A DNA stretch of 64,000 nucleotides. Origin: Arthrobacter sp. CAU 1506 (GTDB taxonomy: Bacteria > Actinomycetota > Actinomycetes > Actinomycetales > Micrococcaceae). The notes beneath the pieces are model-generated. The model was not told the DNA's origin and made no database searches. It worked only from the letters and a program-made list of their open reading frames with translations. The translations under genes and the position numbers were made by a program. Below are positions 9,127 through 18,690 of this stretch, in pieces; positions within the stretch are counted from its first letter, which is position 1; each line of letters begins with the position of its first letter. The stretch is from the NCBI RefSeq assembly GCF_005047635.1, contig NZ_SUKC01000016.1:1-64000 (forward strand). Direction: 5' to 3'.

Positions 9127-9312
9127 TTGCGTAACCTTTCAAAGGCCGACTCACAGTCAACCTTTTTCATCTCTGTGCGGACAGTCCGGAGACACGTGTC
9201 CTCGCCGGTTGGTAAGGACGGAACTCCGGGCTGCGCGGACATTATCGCTTTCGCCGCTGTACGTCGACCATTGGTGACCTGGTTCTCCACCACCCCGGTT
9301 ACTCGCCGCTAG
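9127..9312 (+). pseudogene. Fragment of a LuxR-type helix-turn-helix regulator
   Basis: The plus-strand frame contains FFISVRTVRRHVSSPVGK and GCADIIAFA, closely resembling a LuxR-family HTH recognition helix and its trailing helix. The intact regulator at 11653 reads FISVRTVESHVSSLLSK and GRAALIKSL at the same place. The rest of a regulator (ATPase or receiver domain) is absent and no ribosome binding site is seen. I infer a decayed remnant of a second regulator of the same kind. Confidence 0.5.
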
Positions 9313-9447
9313 TTCGCGACGCAGTCCTCGTTGGATTTGGGTGCCATCAACGAGCTTGAAGCCTTCGCCAAGGCTTTGGAGGCGCTGCTTCAGATGTACC
9401 CATAAGCTCACCCTGAACTCTTAGAGATGGCATAAGGTTATGCCCCC

Positions 9448-9600
9448 TGTGGTATCGACGACTTGCACGAGCAATTGTTGGGCATGCGTGTAGAGACAGG
9501 CACCGTAGTCGTTTCGTAGATTGACGTGCAGCACTCAGCCGACGAGGTATTTATTGTCTTCGGTTATCGGACCGTCGGGTCAGACCACAGGAGGAAAAAT
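9448..9600 (+). repeat. Diverged copy of the APC permease upstream region
   Basis: From TGTGGTATCGACG at 9448 this stretch follows, with scattered substitutions and small indels, the sequence at 19634-19786 in front of the intact permease gene. Shared words include CAATTGTTGGGCATGCGTG and TAGAGACAGGCAC. The conserved stretch includes the ribosome binding site and start, and presumably the promoter. It marks one side of a segmental duplication whose coding part was later deleted. Confidence 0.8.
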
Positions 9601-9844
9601 GACTGAACATCTCGCGCAGGGGCAAGGAGCTCCCCCAAAGGACCAGAAACGGTTGTGCGTTTTTATTGCCCCGGCGATATCTCTCCTGAGTCTGTGCGGG
9701 ATTGCATATCTCGTTATACAGAACCTGTCGGGCCTCGTTGGAGGATCCACATCGCTAACGGCCGCCTTACTGGTGATGTTTGCGGCGGCTTTCGGAGCCG
9801 GCGTGGTCCTGGCTTTCCGCCGCCCCGACCTCACACTGGATTAG
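9599..9844 (+). pseudogene. Internally deleted copy of the APC permease gene
   Basis: An 81-residue frame with an excellent AGGAGG before the ATG. Residues 1-18 (MTEHLAQGQGAPPKDQKR) match the N-terminus of the intact permease at 19785. From about residue 20 (VFIAPAISLLSLCGIAYLV) to the identical ending DLTLD it matches the permease C-terminus. Comparing lengths, 1,191 bases (397 codons) between TTGCG-like words are missing and the frame is preserved. What remains could encode a small two-helix membrane peptide. I consider it a pseudogene, though expression is not excluded since the upstream region is intact. Confidence 0.85.
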
Positions 9845-10208
9845 GAGTGAGGTCAATTGAAGCTGCCTCGCTCCATGGGGCACTAACCGTCAGCGGCCAG
9901 ACGTGGTCCTGTACGGCTTGCGACGATAAAGGCTGCTGCGCCTGCCGAAGGCTGGGGCACCAGCTGCGGCAATGGGGTCGGTCCACGTGTGCTAGTTCCA
10001 GACCCCGACTGGCAACGCAAATTGCACGGCCGTATTGCCGAGTAACTGCTCCCAATATTAACGGTTTCTCTCTCCGGCTCGTGGAACTGCAATCCTCCTG
10101 CCCTGCAAGGAGTTACCAAGAACAGGTCGATCTGTGTCCCTCAATAGATAGAACCGACGGCAAAGAGCATACTGAAAATGCAGTGACCGCTCATGCCGAG
10201 CGCGCCCT
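9845..10208. other. Intergenic, nothing recognised
   Basis: This lies between the deleted permease copy and the MFS gene. Open frames here have no recognisable domain. The promoter of the MFS gene should be within it, but no clear element was identified. Confidence 0.45.
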
Positions 10209-11462
10209 ATGAGCACTGGGCAGTCCGGGAAAATCCCAGCAGGCGCTCATCGGGGATTGGCTTTCCTCGCCCTGGCTATGTTCCTTGGCATGACCACTTG
10301 GTTCTCTGCCAGTGCCGTTCTCCCGCAACTCGTCTTGCGGTTCAACCTATCGACTACCTCCTCGGCCTGGTTAACCGTTGGAGTTCAGGTGGGCTTTGTC
10401 GTTGGGGCCGTTCTCTTGGCTCTCACCAGCGCCGCGGACCGGTTTGGTTCGCGGCAGCTCATGGCCACAGGCGCTGCCCTCGCTGGTGCGGTCAACCTGT
10501 CCCTGCTGGTGGTAGACACAGGAGTGGGATTAATTGTCGTTCGGGTGGTGACCGGGGCGTGCTTGGCGGGAGTCTACCCATCCGCAACCAAGGCGATCGC
10601 AACATGGTTTCGGGCTTCACGTGCGACAGCGATCGCGGTGTTGATCGGCGCCCTGACGCTGGGCTCTGCCAGTCCGCACCTTGCGGCGGCGGCAGGAGGG
10701 ATGGACTGGCGGGTCGTTGTTGTTGTCACCAGCACGCTTAGCGCGCTGGGAGGGGCCACAGCGTTGTGGCTGGCGACTGACGGACCTTATTCGTTCCCGC
10801 GTTCGCGGCTTCGGCTGGGGGAGGCAGCCCGTGCCTTCATGGCCCGGCCTGTGTTTCTGACGTCGTTGGGCTACTTCGGACACATGTGGGAGTTGTATGC
10901 CATGTGGTCGTGGTTCGCGGTGTTCTTTGGTTCCGTACTCTCTAACAACAGAGCTACAGATGAGACTGCTCTTGGCAGTCTGGTGACGTTCGCGGTTATC
11001 GGTGTCGGCGCTGTCGGTTGCTGGGCAGGCGGTCAACTGGCTGAGCGAATCGGCAGCGCCCGCACCGCCATCTTCTCGATGATAGTCTCGGGATCATGCG
11101 CACTATCCATCGGGTGGCTCGCTGGCGGCCCAGTTTGGGTGGTGATCGCGGTAGCGCTGATTTGGGGATTCTCGGTGATCTCGGATTCCGCACAGTTCTC
11201 CACGCTCATCATCGAGGTCGCAGACCAGCGATATGTCGGCAGCATTCTCACTCTGCAAATGGCTCTTGGTTATTTGGTGACAGTTCCGGCTGTCTGGCTT
11301 ACCCCCCTACTGGAGAAGTCCAGCGGATGGGGGCCGGCTTTCGTGCTCCTTGCGATGGGACCATTAGTTGGAGTGTGGGCTATTATTCGCTACCTGGTCA
11401 GCCCTCCTGTACGATCCGTGGGTTACGTGTTCGCGGGCCGCTTTCGTAGAGGCAGAGGATAG
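10209..11462 (+). CDS. MFS transporter
   Basis: A 417-residue major facilitator superfamily protein with about twelve hydrophobic segments. After a short N-terminal tail it begins FLALAMFLGMTTWFSASAV, with the family's cytoplasmic loop 2-3 signature ADRFGSRQLMATGA and a second loop QLAERIGSARTAI in the C-terminal half. The tail is Arg-rich (AGRFRRGRG), consistent with an inside C-terminus. The ribosome binding site before 10209 is weak. Its position near the monooxygenase operon and other catabolic genes suggests uptake or efflux of a small organic compound, but the substrate is unknown. Confidence 0.88.
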   Translation: MSTGQSGKIPAGAHRGLAFLALAMFLGMTTWFSASAVLPQLVLRFNLSTTSSAWLTVGVQVGFVVGAVLLALTSAADRFGSRQLMATGAALAGAVNLSLLVVDTGVGLIVVRVVTGACLAGVYPSATKAIATWFRASRATAIAVLIGALTLGSASPHLAAAAGGMDWRVVVVVTSTLSALGGATALWLATDGPYSFPRSRLRLGEAARAFMARPVFLTSLGYFGHMWELYAMWSWFAVFFGSVLSNNRATDETALGSLVTFAVIGVGAVGCWAGGQLAERIGSARTAIFSMIVSGSCALSIGWLAGGPVWVVIAVALIWGFSVISDSAQFSTLIIEVADQRYVGSILTLQMALGYLVTVPAVWLTPLLEKSSGWGPAFVLLAMGPLVGVWAIIRYLVSPPVRSVGYVFAGRFRRGRG

Positions 11463-11652
11463 CCTCCGAGGGCGAAAGTACACGCGTTCGCCCACCCGAG
11501 CGGCATTTGGGACAACTCACGCAGTGGCTTCCGCGCCAGGCGTCCGCGCTTCAGGCAGCGCCGGCGTCGAAAAGGTGTGATCGGTTTTCCTTATTGCTGA
11601 CTCTAACTACGTTGTCGACATCAAACTAGCTCGCCGACGCCGTAACTGGTCT

Positions 11653-14600
11653 TCAAAATGAAGTACCTGACGCTGCTCGTTCTGTGACGGCGTCTTGGCA
11701 GATTTTCGCATGGTGAGTCATGCTCAGGCGCTCATACGCCTCGTGTGCTTCGGTTAGGTAGGTCGTGCCTTGTGCGATGTCACCAGGCGCACCTCTTGAG
11801 TAGAGCATAAGCCCGAAAAATCGCCGGGAATGTGCTGCCTCAATGATATGCGGCAACCTGTCGGCAATATCGATGGCCGACAGGAAGTGTCTTTCTGCTT
11901 CGTCCCATCTTTCTGCCGCCAGCGCAGCAATGCCCGCCGACCGTTCGACAAGGCGACCATCAACGAACTCCATACATACGACTCCTGTGCGCCGGGAGAA
12001 GTCTACGATGTTTTCGTAGAGTTGGGCTGCCTGCTCGTGTTCGCCTAGCACGAAGAGGCCTTCGGCAACAGCAAGCATCCAGAACCAGGAGCCGCAGGTA
12101 TTGGCTTGATTCCCAGCCGGCATCAGCCAACGATATTCATCGAGCATTTTCAATGACTCGGTCCGGTTTCCTTGGTAGGCCAGCAGCTCAAAGAGTAGGC
12201 CGGCTCCCCAGCCGGTCATCGCCGTTCGTTTTTCCAGCCTGGAGGCTTCTTCAAAATGGGTAAGAGCGGAGGACATGTCCCCACTGTAAAATAGCGCGGT
12301 TCCAAGATATCCATAAGACATAGCCTCGAGGCCAGTGCCCACTGCACGACAGAGCTCAAGGTCGCTCTCCGCGTATAAGGCAAAAGCCTGCATATCGCCG
12401 AATTCATAGAAAGCCAACAGCGCGTCTATCCGATTCTTTTGCAGCAAGGCACCAAAGTTACCGCCGCGGTCCGCGAGCGTACTGACCTCATTTCGAAGTG
12501 CTCGAGCTTCTTCAAACCGACCCGTGCCCACCAAAGCGAACTGTAGATAACCCATAACGCTACTCAGCATCCACCGATCGTCGGCGTCACGAAGATCTCG
12601 CAAGGCCGCCTTCGCGTTCTGAATCGCCCGACTGTGCTCGCTGAAAGCGGTAAGCTGAATCGTCGATGCTCCGAGAGCATGAGCTTTCAAAGCGCGATCG
12701 CCCAGAGTGGTCGCAATGCCATGTTCAGCTGCTATGCACCGAGAGCTTCTCACGTAGTCTCCAGACCAGCCCTGCGCGATCGCCAGATGGCCGAAGAGGC
12801 GCCCTAATTCCCGGCCTTCCGAACCTCTGAGCAGGTCGACTCCGTACTGCGCCAGTTGTACAGCCTCCTCCATACGGATGGCCCACATTGCGTTGTAACT
12901 TGCGGCTTCGCAGGTGCGCGCGACGGAATGGAGGTCTCCAGAATCACTTGACGCGTCCAAGGACTCGCGCCAACATTCTAGTGCGTCGTCCCATCGGCCC
13001 AATCCTCTTAACGCCACCCCCATCTGAAAAGTGATCTCCGACCAACTCACAGCGTCGGTTCTAGCTCCGTACTGCCGCGCCTGGTCGAAGAAGTCATACG
13101 CGTCCTGAAAAGCGCCGCTGGCAAGGGCAGAGCGTCCAGCCATGACCAGAAACGGCACCTGTTCAGGATTCGAAGCAACGCCTGCCTCGACGGTATGCCG
13201 GGCTATCTCGTCAGCTCGATTGGGGCCGCCTATCGTCTCGTCCTGCAATGCCGCCGCAGCCGCCGCGTGAATACGCCTTCTTCGAGCGGGCGAAACGTGA
13301 CTGAGGATTGCTTTCCGAACGATCTCGTGTGCGAACGTGCACCGATCAGGCTCTTCGCGAACGTATGCTGAGGAAGGCTCCTTGTTGTCGTACACCAACC
13401 CCATGGCAGCGGCACGTTCTGTCATGGATATAACCCTGTGATCCTCACAATCCGCGACGCGGCTCAAACAGTCTACGTCGAACTGGTTGCCAAGAACTGC
13501 GGCTGCCTCAAGCAGTGCCCGATCGCCAGAATCTAATTTCCTGACGCGATGTGAAACTAGTTCAGCGACACCCAGAGGAACGGAGCCTGTGCCGGTGACG
13601 CTCTTTCTCGCGCCAAAATCTGCCCGCACCGCCTCCGTAAGGAAAAAGGGATTTCCCTTCGTCTCTGCGTAAACGTTCAGCCAACGACTCTCAGGTGGAT
13701 CTTCTGCGTCCTTGTTAAATGAGTGTATGAGGGCCAGAGATTCCGTGACACTTAGTCCCGACATTTCGATACGCGTCGCTGCCAAACCACGGTATGTGTC
13801 ACTGATGAATGAAGAAAGATCCGAACCCAGTTCGGCATATCGATATGTCAGCAACACGTGGATCCTGCCTAGTTCGCCTTTAACGAGGAGACGGTGCAGA
13901 AGACCCAGCGCAGGTCGAGATGCCCAGTGAAGGTCGTCCAAAACGAGCAATACGGGACGCGTTCCGGTGAGGCGCTGGAGCAGGATCCTGACGGCTTCCG
14001 TCAGACGGTGGCGCCCCACGCCGCCGTCGACCATGCGGTCAGCATCGGGTTCGGATCGGTGATGCTTCAAGTTCGGAACGATCAACCCTAAGTCGTCTAG
14101 GAGAGTCCCCAAGCTTTCCTGCAAATCTGATATGGATAGGTCGCGGAGATATGGAGTGACAGCTTCTGCGACAGCCTCGTACGGTGCCGAGATGTCTTCA
14201 TGGAAGCCTCCGTAGAGTACCGTAGCGCCTGTATTGAAGACCTCCGCGGCGTACTGCGCGGCAAGGCGGCTCTTTCCAATTCCCGCTTCTCCGGAAAGCA
14301 TGGAAAGCCGCTCGGAGCCTTGAAGAGTTCTCCGCCAGTCCTCGCGCAGCAGCTGTAACTCGGCTACCCGTCCCAAGAATCGGTTCGATCTCGCCTGACG
14401 GGCAAGCGGCGCTGGCATCGAGGGGGTGAGCCCCTGCTCGGGCGCGAGTTCTTCAAGAGACTTGATCAAAGCCGCTCGGCCAGGCTCTCCGAATTTACTC
14501 AACAGAGAAGAGACGTGGCTTTCCACCGTGCGCACCGAAATGAACATCTCGGCAGCCATCTCAGCGTTTGACTGTTTCTTGAGCAGCCCGCCGAGGATTT

Positions 14601-14667
14601 CAAGTTCGCGGTCCGTAACACTACGCGACCTCGCTTGGTTACTAAGCCACTGCGGGATGGAGCCCAT
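11653..14667 (-). CDS. Large AAA-ATPase/TPR transcriptional regulator with N-terminal LuxR HTH
   Basis: About 1,004 residues. Residues ~14-72 form a LuxR-type HTH (TDRELEILGGLL, FISVRTVESHVSSLLSKFG). A STAND/AAA ATPase follows, with Walker A GEAGIGKS at about 126-133 and Walker B VLLVLDDLHWAS. The long C-terminal half is helical with TPR-like repeats (for example EEAVQLAQYGVDLL, EEARALRNEV). LAL/MalT-like regulators usually carry the HTH at the C-terminus, so this order is reversed. The frame opens at 14781, but ATG at 14667 has AGGA eight bases upstream and removes 38 non-homologous-looking residues. It is convergent with the MFS gene, which it might control. The inducer is unknown. Confidence 0.88.
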   Translation of the reverse strand: MGSIPQWLSNQARSRSVTDRELEILGGLLKKQSNAEMAAEMFISVRTVESHVSSLLSKFGEPGRAALIKSLEELAPEQGLTPSMPAPLARQARSNRFLGRVAELQLLREDWRRTLQGSERLSMLSGEAGIGKSRLAAQYAAEVFNTGATVLYGGFHEDISAPYEAVAEAVTPYLRDLSISDLQESLGTLLDDLGLIVPNLKHHRSEPDADRMVDGGVGRHRLTEAVRILLQRLTGTRPVLLVLDDLHWASRPALGLLHRLLVKGELGRIHVLLTYRYAELGSDLSSFISDTYRGLAATRIEMSGLSVTESLALIHSFNKDAEDPPESRWLNVYAETKGNPFFLTEAVRADFGARKSVTGTGSVPLGVAELVSHRVRKLDSGDRALLEAAAVLGNQFDVDCLSRVADCEDHRVISMTERAAAMGLVYDNKEPSSAYVREEPDRCTFAHEIVRKAILSHVSPARRRRIHAAAAAALQDETIGGPNRADEIARHTVEAGVASNPEQVPFLVMAGRSALASGAFQDAYDFFDQARQYGARTDAVSWSEITFQMGVALRGLGRWDDALECWRESLDASSDSGDLHSVARTCEAASYNAMWAIRMEEAVQLAQYGVDLLRGSEGRELGRLFGHLAIAQGWSGDYVRSSRCIAAEHGIATTLGDRALKAHALGASTIQLTAFSEHSRAIQNAKAALRDLRDADDRWMLSSVMGYLQFALVGTGRFEEARALRNEVSTLADRGGNFGALLQKNRIDALLAFYEFGDMQAFALYAESDLELCRAVGTGLEAMSYGYLGTALFYSGDMSSALTHFEEASRLEKRTAMTGWGAGLLFELLAYQGNRTESLKMLDEYRWLMPAGNQANTCGSWFWMLAVAEGLFVLGEHEQAAQLYENIVDFSRRTGVVCMEFVDGRLVERSAGIAALAAERWDEAERHFLSAIDIADRLPHIIEAAHSRRFFGLMLYSRGAPGDIAQGTTYLTEAHEAYERLSMTHHAKICQDAVTERAASGTSF

Positions 14668-15238
14668 AACATTTATCCTAACAAGTGTTACGTCGACCAT
14701 TTCGGAACAATTGAACAGCCATGACGCCACCCATGAGCCCAACCTACTAGCGGGCACCTTGGTGGCGTCGCCGTCTTCCACACCTGGGTGGGTGCGTCTA
14801 GACGTGGCGCGATACCTTTGAGGTTAGTCGGCGAATTGTCGATATCAGTGACATCGAATGTGTGTGGGGGGGGGCTGGCCCTGGCGTGGTAGCTAAGGTT
14901 CACACCGAATGCTTGCTGGAGGTGTCCTGTCGTTTCAACGATGCCGACGAGAAGACACGGGCGAGGCTGCCGTGGTCGCCGCGACCAAAGACCTTGATGG
15001 GATCCCTGCTTTGCCCGCCTAAAACGAGGATGCGAACCGGATTGCAACCGATTGGTTGAGCCCGACCAGACCAGCCTCGACTTAGCCCTCCTGACGTCCG
15101 GTAGACCGGCCTTCGTGGCTCTTTACAGGAAAGCCTAGGAATGTCATGACCGACTCATGGTTGCGAGGGCTCTCTTCTCGCCCATTTTGAAAAGCCTGAG
15201 TTACCTTGGGTGAAGCTACCGCATCGCTCACTAAGACA
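14668..15238. other. Intergenic, nothing recognised
   Basis: This is the upstream region of the large regulator gene and the 3' side of the Nudix gene. It contains a run of G (near 14867-14874) but no gene, hairpin terminator or RNA that I can support. Confidence 0.45.
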
Positions 15239-15712
15239 TTAGCCTTCACTGTCGCCACGTCCGCCCACCAAACCTGTCGCGGCGAGCACTTGGTCCAACC
15301 AAGGAACGCGATTGACGAACCGTGTATATTTTTGCGGCATCGTCCACCGATATGAGTCATGTTCCCAGTTAATCTTGAGCTGGCGTCGTTCCGTGACGGC
15401 TGTGAATGTGTAGATCAACCAAGGACTGCCGATCTCATCATCAATCACCAATACAGGGCCATGGCGGAGAGCGACAAGGTCCCTGGCCCCAAGTCCGGCT
15501 TCCTCATATATCTCTTCCAGGGCTTGGCAGCTGGGCGAAGATCCATGTTCGACAAAGCCCGTAATGCAGTGCCAGAGGCTTCCGTCATGAGTGAGATCGC
15601 TGCTCCGTCGGAACAGGGCGATCCTGCCGCGGCACTCAAGGACAACTGCCACCACCGTTCGACTCCCTGGAATTTCCTGGCTGTGAGTGTCGGCCAATAT
15701 CTGAGAGTTCAA
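15239..15712 (-). CDS. Nudix hydrolase with a modified Nudix box
   Basis: About 157 residues. The Nudix helix reads GFVEHGSSPSCQALEEIYEEAGL: the catalytic EExxEE part is kept (E at positions 16, 19 and 20 of the box), but the Glu expected at position 7 is Ser and the Arg at 15 is Glu. Nudix enzymes hydrolyse nucleoside diphosphates linked to another group; the substrate here is unknown and the changes may alter metal binding. The frame opens at 15754, but TTG at 15712 with AAAGGAG nine bases upstream is the best start. It is a standalone gene. Confidence 0.82.
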   Translation of the reverse strand: MNSQILADTHSQEIPGSRTVVAVVLECRGRIALFRRSSDLTHDGSLWHCITGFVEHGSSPSCQALEEIYEEAGLGARDLVALRHGPVLVIDDEIGSPWLIYTFTAVTERRQLKINWEHDSYRWTMPQKYTRFVNRVPWLDQVLAATGLVGGRGDSEG

Positions 15713-15879
15713 TACCGTTGGCTCCTTTGATATTTGGGCGTCAGCACGGAGCAACCATCCCAGCGTTTACGATGGCACGTGCAGCCGATTCTTATAAAGA
15801 GGTGAGGCGTTGTAACCAAGGTGAAATGAGCCTGCGCCACTTACGAATCGGGTCGGATGCCCGCATGGGAGGATGGACT

Positions 15880-16137
15880 CTATGCAGACACTGTGGATCC
15901 TGATGGTTCCCTGTCCGCGCGGTCATGACGTTCCCACTTGTAATCGACCCACACTTCGAAGCCCTCCGATTTCTCATATAGCTGCCGTGGATCTGGGCCC
16001 TCTGGTCTCAGCCACAGAACCTCGTCATCCCGCGTGACGGCGTCTACAGTTCCGTAACGCACGACATTGCCCTGACGCCGTATAGCCACTTGTCGACCAA
16101 TGAGGGGATGCCACGCACTTTGGAAATGAAATGCCAT
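15880..16137 (-). CDS. Small conserved-looking hypothetical protein
   Basis: An 85-residue protein starting MAFHFQSAWHPLIGRQVAIRR with GAGGG five bases before the ATG at 16137; a second ATG four codons upstream is possible. The body (VAIRRQGNVVRYGTVDAVT, then EVLWLRPEGPDPRQLYEKSEGFEVWV) has alternating beta-strand character, like a small SH3-type barrel, and closes with an acidic/Arg-rich tail. I believe similar short proteins occur in Arthrobacter but cannot name a family. It lies 76 bases from the end of alanine dehydrogenase, on the same strand, so co-transcription is possible. Confidence 0.6.
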   Translation of the reverse strand: MAFHFQSAWHPLIGRQVAIRRQGNVVRYGTVDAVTRDDEVLWLRPEGPDPRQLYEKSEGFEVWVDYKWERHDRADREPSGSTVSA

Positions 16138-16213
16138 TAAGGCCCTCACATTCGGATGATTCCCCGTGCCCTGCCTGGAATTGGAACTTCTTCAAGCAGG
16201 GCACGAGGAAGGT

Positions 16214-17329
16214 CTAGGCGGAGAGCAATTCTTGCCAGGGGGACAGCTCAAGGGCGTGGGCGTCGCTTACCGACCTGTTGGCAACCCTCCCAGCCGCAAC
16301 GTTGAGGCCAGCGGCGAGGGACGAATCCTTCTCCAGAGCCCTCCTGACGCCTTGATTCGCCAACGCGACCACGTATGGGAGGGTGACGTTGTTGAGCGCG
16401 TAGGTAGAGGTGCTGGGTACGGCCCCGGGCATGTTGGCTACACAGTAGAAAAGGCAGTTGTGTACCGAGAAGGTCGGGGATTGATGTGTCGTGGCACGGC
16501 TGTCTTCGAAGCAGCCCCCCTGATCCACTGCGATGTCAACCAGCACGCTTCCTGGTTTCATCCGGGAGACCAGTTCGTTGCTTACAAGCTTTGGAGCCTT
16601 TGCCCCCGGAATCAACACAGAGCCAATCACAAGGTCAGATTGCACTACCGAGCGTTCAATCTCATAGCTGTTGGAAGCGACTGTCTGGATACGACCGCTG
16701 TACTGCGCATCCAGTTCTCGCAGGCGATTGACGTTTATATCAAGAATGGTGACCTTCGCACCCAAACCGAGAGCCATGGCAGCGGCATTCGTACCTGCGA
16801 CCCCTGCCCCGAGTACAGTCACGTTTGCCGGCCGAACGCCTGGCACACCGCCCAGCAGGATTCCTTTGCCGCCCGCAGGAGCCATGAGTGAGTTTGCCCC
16901 AACCTGGACAGCGAGTCGACCCGCGACTTCGCTCATGGGGGCTAGGAGCGGTAGGAACCGGCCAGTCTGCACGGTCTCGTAGGCGATGGCAGTTACGCCC
17001 GAGGACAGCAGTGCTTCGGTCAGCTCAGGTTCGGCGGCGAGGTGAAGGTATGTGAAAAGGGTCAGTCCCTGACGAAAATGACAGTACTCAGAGGCGACTG
17101 GTTCCTTAACCTTGAGGACCATATCTCCCCGGCCCCAAAGATCGGTGACGTCATGAACGATTTCTGCACCGGCCAGCACGTACTCCTGATCTGAGATGCC
17201 GGAGCCTTCACCAGCACCTGCCTGAACGAGAATTTCGTGGCCGTTGCTCTTGAGCTCGTGGACTCCAGCAGCGGTGATAGCCACGCGGTACTCATTATTC
17301 TTAACTTCCTTTGGAACAGAAACGATCAT
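16214..17329 (-). CDS. ald: Alanine dehydrogenase
   Basis: A 371-residue protein matching the usual length of L-alanine dehydrogenase, which interconverts L-alanine and pyruvate plus ammonia with NAD+. Motifs: N-terminal [34 protein letters not shown], the Rossmann loop [21 protein letters not shown] followed by the Asp of ILDIN that selects NAD(H), and the C-terminal [15 protein letters not shown]. It sits among catabolic genes and may recover ammonium or pyruvate from a nitrogen-containing substrate. A weak AGAAAG precedes the ATG at 17329. Confidence 0.95.
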   Translation of the reverse strand: MIVSVPKEVKNNEYRVAITAAGVHELKSNGHEILVQAGAGEGSGISDQEYVLAGAEIVHDVTDLWGRGDMVLKVKEPVASEYCHFRQGLTLFTYLHLAAEPELTEALLSSGVTAIAYETVQTGRFLPLLAPMSEVAGRLAVQVGANSLMAPAGGKGILLGGVPGVRPANVTVLGAGVAGTNAAAMALGLGAKVTILDINVNRLRELDAQYSGRIQTVASNSYEIERSVVQSDLVIGSVLIPGAKAPKLVSNELVSRMKPGSVLVDIAVDQGGCFEDSRATTHQSPTFSVHNCLFYCVANMPGAVPSTSTYALNNVTLPYVVALANQGVRRALEKDSSLAAGLNVAAGRVANRSVSDAHALELSPWQELLSA

Positions 17330-17569
17330 GTCGGTGCTTTCTGAAGAGTTATAAAACGGTTGGACGAGAATGCAGGGTAGGTCGCCTCGACGTCAAAGCC
17401 AGCAGCGGCCTTGAGGCTTCCGTAGTACGGCGTAGGTCAAGCGCGTCACTTGTTTTTGACCGGCGGAGCCGGCCTAATAAGTTCAACGGGGTGAGCCATG
17501 GTAGATGGTTTGTAGGTGGCCAAGTAAGAGAGTTTCTTCCGGGACTACTGCCATCACCTTCAGTGGGGT

Positions 17570-18100
17570 TTAGTGGGTGGGTTCGTGAAGCTGACGATAT
17601 TTTCCCTTGAAAAAGAGCAGAGGATCGCGGGTATGCCATTCGGCAGGGCTCATTTCGTTGACCTGCCCAACCACGATGTAGTGATCTCCTGCTTCATATT
17701 CGGAGTGCAGGTCGCAGTCGAGCCACATGAGTGTGTCAGCGATGACGGGGTTTCGGTTGCGGGTGGGATTCCAATCGATGCCGGCCCATTTGTCCGTTCC
17801 CTTGCGGGCAAACTGATTTGAAATCTCTTGCTGAGTGTCGGACAGGACATTGACGGAAAACCGGCCGGTGTCTCTGATCCGAGGGTAAGTGGTGGAGGTC
17901 AGCATGACGCTGAAGGAAATGAGCGGCGGATCCATCGAGACACTGTAGAAGGACTGGCAAGTGAAGCCGATAGGTTCCAGTCCGTCGTGCCCAGCGATGA
18001 TGGTGACGCCAGAGGCGTAATGTCCGAGGGTGTTTCGAAAGGCCCGCTGGTCGATCCGTTGGCCGGTAACGCAGTTCTGGACGTCTTGCCCGGTTTTCAC
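17570..18100 (-). CDS. Flavin reductase family protein (second copy)
   Basis: About 176 residues of the FMN-binding split-barrel flavin reductase family. Family segments: RNTLGHYASGVTIIAGHDG, PIGFTCQSFYSVSMDPPLISFSV (in part SFYSVSMDPPLI), FSVNVLSDTQQEISNQFA, then AGDHYIVVGQVNEM and LLFFKGKYRQL. The frame opens at 18142, but GTG at 18100 has AAAGGAGA six bases upstream and is chosen. It stands alone downstream of no monooxygenase gene, so it could support the monooxygenase at 4449 or one outside the window. Confidence 0.9.
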   Translation of the reverse strand: MKTGQDVQNCVTGQRIDQRAFRNTLGHYASGVTIIAGHDGLEPIGFTCQSFYSVSMDPPLISFSVMLTSTTYPRIRDTGRFSVNVLSDTQQEISNQFARKGTDKWAGIDWNPTRNRNPVIADTLMWLDCDLHSEYEAGDHYIVVGQVNEMSPAEWHTRDPLLFFKGKYRQLHEPTH

Positions 18101-18690
18101 GATGTGTCTCCTTTTGATGCTCTGTGTGCAGTCTCTTTGCACGCTTGCAGCTACCTTGGCCGGTCGGTCGAGGGCAGGCTGCGTGTTTGCCTCAGCGTTT
18201 CGACGATGTTTTCATGGCGGGCCATTCGGCACTTTAATGACTAATTGACAGTGATTGATCAATGACGAGGGCCGGCCGGTGCGCTCAAGCTAGCGTGTCT
18301 CCGCTCACAACTGTAAAGTCTGCCAAGGGGGGAAGTCTGTGCAGGTTCAATGGATCTTTTCCTCGTCCACGCTGTGGAATCCACAGGGCCGACGGTCTCC
18401 GCAGGCCGTAGGGATTCGCCGACGGTGACACATTCCCTGCCGCCTGGGACGATCCACTGTCGCGAAGGTAATGCGGCAGCAACCCAATCAGTTAAGCGAA
18501 CGACGGTGACCATTACCGGCTCCGTCTGCGGCCGCCCGTTAGGCGAAGAAGTCCGCCAAAGCTCCATGGGCTGGATCCGGGAGCCCCTATGTTCTGCCTC
18601 GGCGTCTATGGACCCAGGTGACAACACCCCGCATCATGGACGACTGGTGGGACGACTGGTGGGGGTGTCCCTATGTTCTTCGTCAAGGAG
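18101..18690. other. Intergenic with a short tandem duplication
   Basis: No gene is recognised. Near 18639-18662 a 12-base word (GGACGACTGGTG) occurs twice in tandem beside the decayed IS110 gene. The rest has no supported feature. Confidence 0.45.

Noticed and set aside
18639-18662. Two tandem GGACGACTGGTG words as a possible CRISPR or IS end
   Set aside because: Only two adjacent copies without spacers, and no matching partner at the other side of the transposase remnant.
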